Shown here in pieces: positions 61,110-64,000 of a stretch of 64,000 nucleotides of DNA (its first letter is position 1; every line of letters begins with the position of its first letter). The DNA is taken from contig NC_042507.1 of assembly GCF_003054445.1 (NCBI RefSeq), positions 62,001 through 126,000 on the forward strand. The letters are read 5' to 3'. A program made the translations under genes and the position numbers. The stretch comes from Pichia kudriavzevii. Lineage: Eukaryota; Ascomycota; Pichiomycetes; Pichiales; Pichiaceae. The notes under the pieces are model-generated. The model was not told the DNA's origin. It saw only the letters and a program-made list of their open reading frames with translations, and did no database searches.

Positions 61110-63023
61110 ATGTCCATACCAGAAAAGAGAAAAGTAGAAAATGAGGATCCTGACGAATATACGCCAGAGCCAAAAAGGACACAAGTGGAGGCACCTGGAG
61201 ATGAGAATGAACAGGATGCCGCTGAGAAAGACATAGTTTTAGATGATTACCGAGCATGGGAGAAACACCTCAATTACATAATATGCCAAGGAAATGAAGA
61301 AGAAATAAATAGGTCGTTTGAAAAGTTTCTTTCACAGTACTGCAACGATGGAGAAAAATGGGCAGATTATATTGAATTTAAAATGAAGGATAAGACATTA
61401 GAGACGGTGGACAGAATATGGATTGAATCGAAATTTGCAAAAGTTCTACCGAAAATTTATAGTATCAAGTTGTGGAGAAGATATGTGAAGTATGTTGAAT
61501 TTATCAATCCAATTACACCAGATAATGGGGAGAAAGCACGCAGTACGGTTTTCAAAGCATATAAATTTGCGATTGATACAGTTGGTAACGATTTTTTCAA
61601 GAGTGATGAACTGTGGGGCGATTACTTGAGGTATCTATACAATTGGCAAACAGTTAATTCCAACGAGAGCACGACCAAGGAAGGTATGATCAGAAGTGTA
61701 CTAAAAAAGATGATTAGTTATCCTAGTTTGAAATTAGAAGAAAATTGGAATATTTTCATAAAATTTGAAGCTGATTTGAATATTAACAAATCACGTAAGA
61801 TAATTGCCGATTGTACACCTGAATATTTGAAAATCAAGAGTATCAATGACGAGCTGAAAAAACTCACCAAGAATATTACTGAACTCAAGGATAGGAGATA
61901 CGTCAAACGTCAACTAGTTAAATGGCAAAAATGGATTGAATGGGAGAAGGAGAACCATTTAAAGATAAGTCCAGAGGATGTTGACAGGAGGGTCAACTAT
62001 GTGTATAATCTGTCGGTCCAGTATTGCCGTTTAATTCCTGAAGTTTGGTTCAATTACTATTATTACCTTATCTTAGAAAGGAATGACAAGACCAAGTCAA
62101 TTGATATACTAGAGATGGGACATTCCGTTAACCCAACCAGTTTACTATTGTGCAACGAGATGTCTAGATATTATGAGAGTAAAGGCGACTTGGAAAAGGT
62201 GAGAAAAGTGTGGCTAGAACTGATTGAAAGGATTGAGAAAAGCAAGACCTATTCTAATAAGGATGAAATCGTATCATATCTTTATTGTGATTTGTTGAAA
62301 GTAGTGAACAGAATTTCCAATATCAAAGAGGTTCGGAACATCTTCAAGCTTGCCAGAAAATATATGAATATAAAATGGAACGTGTACGTCACATATGCAA
62401 TGATTGAATATTATAACAATGAGGCCAAAATTGCCAATAGATCATTTGCATTAGGAATGCAATACTTCAAGAGAGAAGTTCACTTTGTTGAAAAATACCT
62501 GGATTTCTTAATCGACACACGGGACATGGCCAATTTCAAGAAAGTGATTGAAATATCAATTGAAAACTTTAAAGAAGTTAGTGACGATCGGGCACTGAAG
62601 ATACTATTCAATAAGTACTACGAAGTTGAGGAAAGAATTGGTGATTCTGAGAGCATGAATTCACTGATAACTCGGTATAGCGCGTTATTTGGAAAGGCCA
62701 AGATATCTAACTTCATTAGAAGTGGACTCAAGAACAATTTTAATGGTGTTGATGTTGTCAGGATACTCGATGAGTACAAGGAGATAGCGGAGAGTAACGA
62801 TAGTGACGTTGAAATTACGGGAAGTGGAAGTGTTACGTCTGTTATCGAAGGCTTGAAGGAGGAGACACGGCCTGCTGAGGAGAACAAGAGAGAAGCCAAT
62901 GAAGAAAATGAACTCATGGCCAAACTACAAGGGTTCCTCCAGGCCTTGCCAAAAGATGCACAAATCCAAGAACAGATCAAGGTGTTGAGCATTGGACAAT
63001 TAATGGACCATTTTGGTGTATAG
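61110..63023 (+). CDS. RNA14: mRNA 3'-end processing factor Rna14 (CstF-77 type)
   Basis: Scaffold of cleavage factor IA, 637 aa (S. cerevisiae 677), acting with Rna15 in pre-mRNA cleavage and polyadenylation. HAT repeats fill most of the protein: KLWRRYVKYVEFINP, FKAYKFAIDTVGNDFFKSDELWGDYLRYL, VKWQKWIEWEKEN, VWFNYYYYLILERND. The N-terminal acidic leader (EDPDEYTPEPKRT) and the C-terminal monkeytail-like region (AKLQGFLQALPKDAQIQEQI, ending LMDHFGV), which binds Rna15, are both present. The HAT pattern resembles the Prp39/Prp42 gene at 37-38.7 kb, but the two are distinct families. Confidence 0.93.
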   Translation: MSIPEKRKVENEDPDEYTPEPKRTQVEAPGDENEQDAAEKDIVLDDYRAWEKHLNYIICQGNEEEINRSFEKFLSQYCNDGEKWADYIEFKMKDKTLETVDRIWIESKFAKVLPKIYSIKLWRRYVKYVEFINPITPDNGEKARSTVFKAYKFAIDTVGNDFFKSDELWGDYLRYLYNWQTVNSNESTTKEGMIRSVLKKMISYPSLKLEENWNIFIKFEADLNINKSRKIIADCTPEYLKIKSINDELKKLTKNITELKDRRYVKRQLVKWQKWIEWEKENHLKISPEDVDRRVNYVYNLSVQYCRLIPEVWFNYYYYLILERNDKTKSIDILEMGHSVNPTSLLLCNEMSRYYESKGDLEKVRKVWLELIERIEKSKTYSNKDEIVSYLYCDLLKVVNRISNIKEVRNIFKLARKYMNIKWNVYVTYAMIEYYNNEAKIANRSFALGMQYFKREVHFVEKYLDFLIDTRDMANFKKVIEISIENFKEVSDDRALKILFNKYYEVEERIGDSESMNSLITRYSALFGKAKISNFIRSGLKNNFNGVDVVRILDEYKEIAESNDSDVEITGSGSVTSVIEGLKEETRPAEENKREANEENELMAKLQGFLQALPKDAQIQEQIKVLSIGQLMDHFGV

Positions 63024-64000
63024 AGGAAGCAGGAGAAGATACTATGATATTGGGCATAATAGTGTAAGTTGAAACACCAGCATGCTTTAGGGGATTCTGC
63101 CATTGACGAACATTATATAGCGAGTGTGTATATGTAGTTCTTACTTGTGGAACATGTTACTATTGTTATAATCATGAGAATCTTAACCGAGTCGGGTTGG
63201 CGGCTCGTCAGTGTATGCGAGCCATTAGAAGCGCGGGAATAAGAGCAAAATTCCCCAATAGAGGAAGGGGGGCAAGAGTATATAAATACTTGAAGTGACC
63301 TATTCAATGGATGTTGTCTATAGAGGTAGTCAAGGGGAATACATAATTAAACACCATTATCGCTACGGAATAGGTATGTATCAAGCCGAAGGAGGTTAAG
63401 AACAGCTTATGTTTCAAAGAGAGATAATCATTGACATCAGGAGATGTGTTTTGGAGGTGCCTATTGGATTGGATTGGACATATTTTGTGCTCAGCAACTA
63501 TAGGCGGTTCCATTGACATATTTAGCATCATTTATCAAATCATTGAGTACAAGGCAAGAACTGCGAGAATCTGTTTTTGAACGGGTTAGCAGAGAGCGGA
63601 TCCACAACCTGGGTCTTCGTCCAATGACAATGGCTGCAAGCTACGAGTGAATCAATAGTGTCTTCTCTTTGCCTCATGCTACATATATGATTGCATAGGG
63701 TCAAATTAGAACACATCACTTGATAGCGAACCAAGTGGAAGTTACGAGGTTGGCATATACGAGACATGGAAAACTACAAAAGAGCCCAGTATAACATATT
63801 TCACGCTATACAATTCACATTGTACAATATACAATATACAATATACAATATACAATATCATATGTTGTATTGCTAGTGTTTCAGGGCCTTTTCCATTTTT
63901 TTTCCTCATTTCCCCAATCGGCTCCGGGATTCCTTTGTGAGTTTTTGGGGTTTTCTTTTGCTACTGGAAATTCCAAGAGTTTTTTTTCTCACTTTTCGCG
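63024..64000. other. Right-end intergenic region with TATA box and heptamer repeat
   Basis: No credible gene is visible in the last ~980 bases. A hairpin GGCTCG-N10-CGAGCC lies at 63202-63223, followed by a TATATAAATA at about 63278-63290. The 30-codon frame after it (from 63308) is not supported. Near the end are five copies of TACAATA (63823-63857) and several T-rich tracts (63896-63904, 63980-63988). This is probably the upstream region of a gene beyond the window. Confidence 0.45.
63823..63857. repeat. Tandem heptamer (TACAATA)x5
   Basis: Five perfect head-to-tail copies of the 7-base unit TACAATA. A minisatellite of this type is likely length-polymorphic. Confidence 0.9.

Noticed and set aside
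37-63023. CUG-Ser (Candida-type) code
   Set aside because: CTG occurs at conserved leucine positions, for example codon 42 of arginase, so a standard code fits better.
63308-63372. Possible first exon (ATG after a TATA box, with a GGTATGT donor)
   Set aside because: No TACTAAC branch point and no continuing coding frame were found downstream within the window.

Overview
This is a 64 kb segment of a budding-yeast nuclear chromosome. Genes are compact and almost all intronless, and most products align end to end in memory with Saccharomyces cerevisiae proteins. The one clear intron has canonical yeast signals (GTATGT, TACTAAC, TAG). CTG codons sit at conserved leucine positions (for example Leu42 of the arginase), so the code looks standard, not CUG-Ser. 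The gene set (sulfonate dioxygenase, a Lachancea-type beta-alanine synthase, tandem GABA permeases) suggests a Pichiaceae-type yeast such as a Pichia/Issatchenkia species. That species-level statement is inference.

Layout, left to right. 1-11 kb: RAD26 (transcription-coupled repair), PRC1 (carboxypeptidase Y), RTC1/SEA2 (SEACAT/GATOR2 subunit) and, divergently, PRI1 (primase, with an MluI cell-cycle box). 11-18.4 kb: an accessory block with an ADH6/7-type alcohol dehydrogenase, two tandem JLP1-type sulfonate/alpha-ketoglutarate dioxygenases and a Dal5-family transporter resembling SOA1; the promoters carry CACGTG and GCCACA motifs typical of the Met4/Cbf1/Met31-32 sulfur regulon. 19.8-22 kb: arginase CAR1 and a mitochondrial carrier with a Gcn4-type site. 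22.4-45.3 kb: a large disordered protein, SEC26 (beta-COP, spliced), a TLC-domain membrane protein, FMN1, GLE1, MRPL7, a Na+/Ca2+-exchanger-like protein, a Prp39/Prp42 protein, FMC1, NHP2, LYS4, a PYD3-like beta-alanine synthase and URH1. 45.3-50.5 kb: an AT-rich, gene-poor stretch holding tRNA-Gly(GCC), an HPA2/HPA3-type acetyltransferase and an intronless tRNA-Trp(CCA). 50.5-63 kb: JJJ1, two tandem UGA4-type GABA permeases, RET2 (delta-COP), SEN15, SAM37 and RNA14. The last ~1 kb has no convincing gene.

Themes. Core housekeeping genes are interrupted by blocks for scavenging nitrogen and sulfur: sulfonates (11-18 kb), arginine (20-22 kb), uridine/pyrimidine (42.6-45.2 kb) and GABA (53-57 kb). 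Both tandem pairs (JLP1 and UGA4) show the same pattern: near-identical DNA from exactly the ATG to a sharp internal boundary, then clear divergence, as expected for recent partial gene conversion. The best candidate for an under-described system is the ADH-JLP1-JLP1-SOA1 block as a sulfonate-uptake and desulfonation cluster. No transposon, virus-like element or CRISPR array was recognised.
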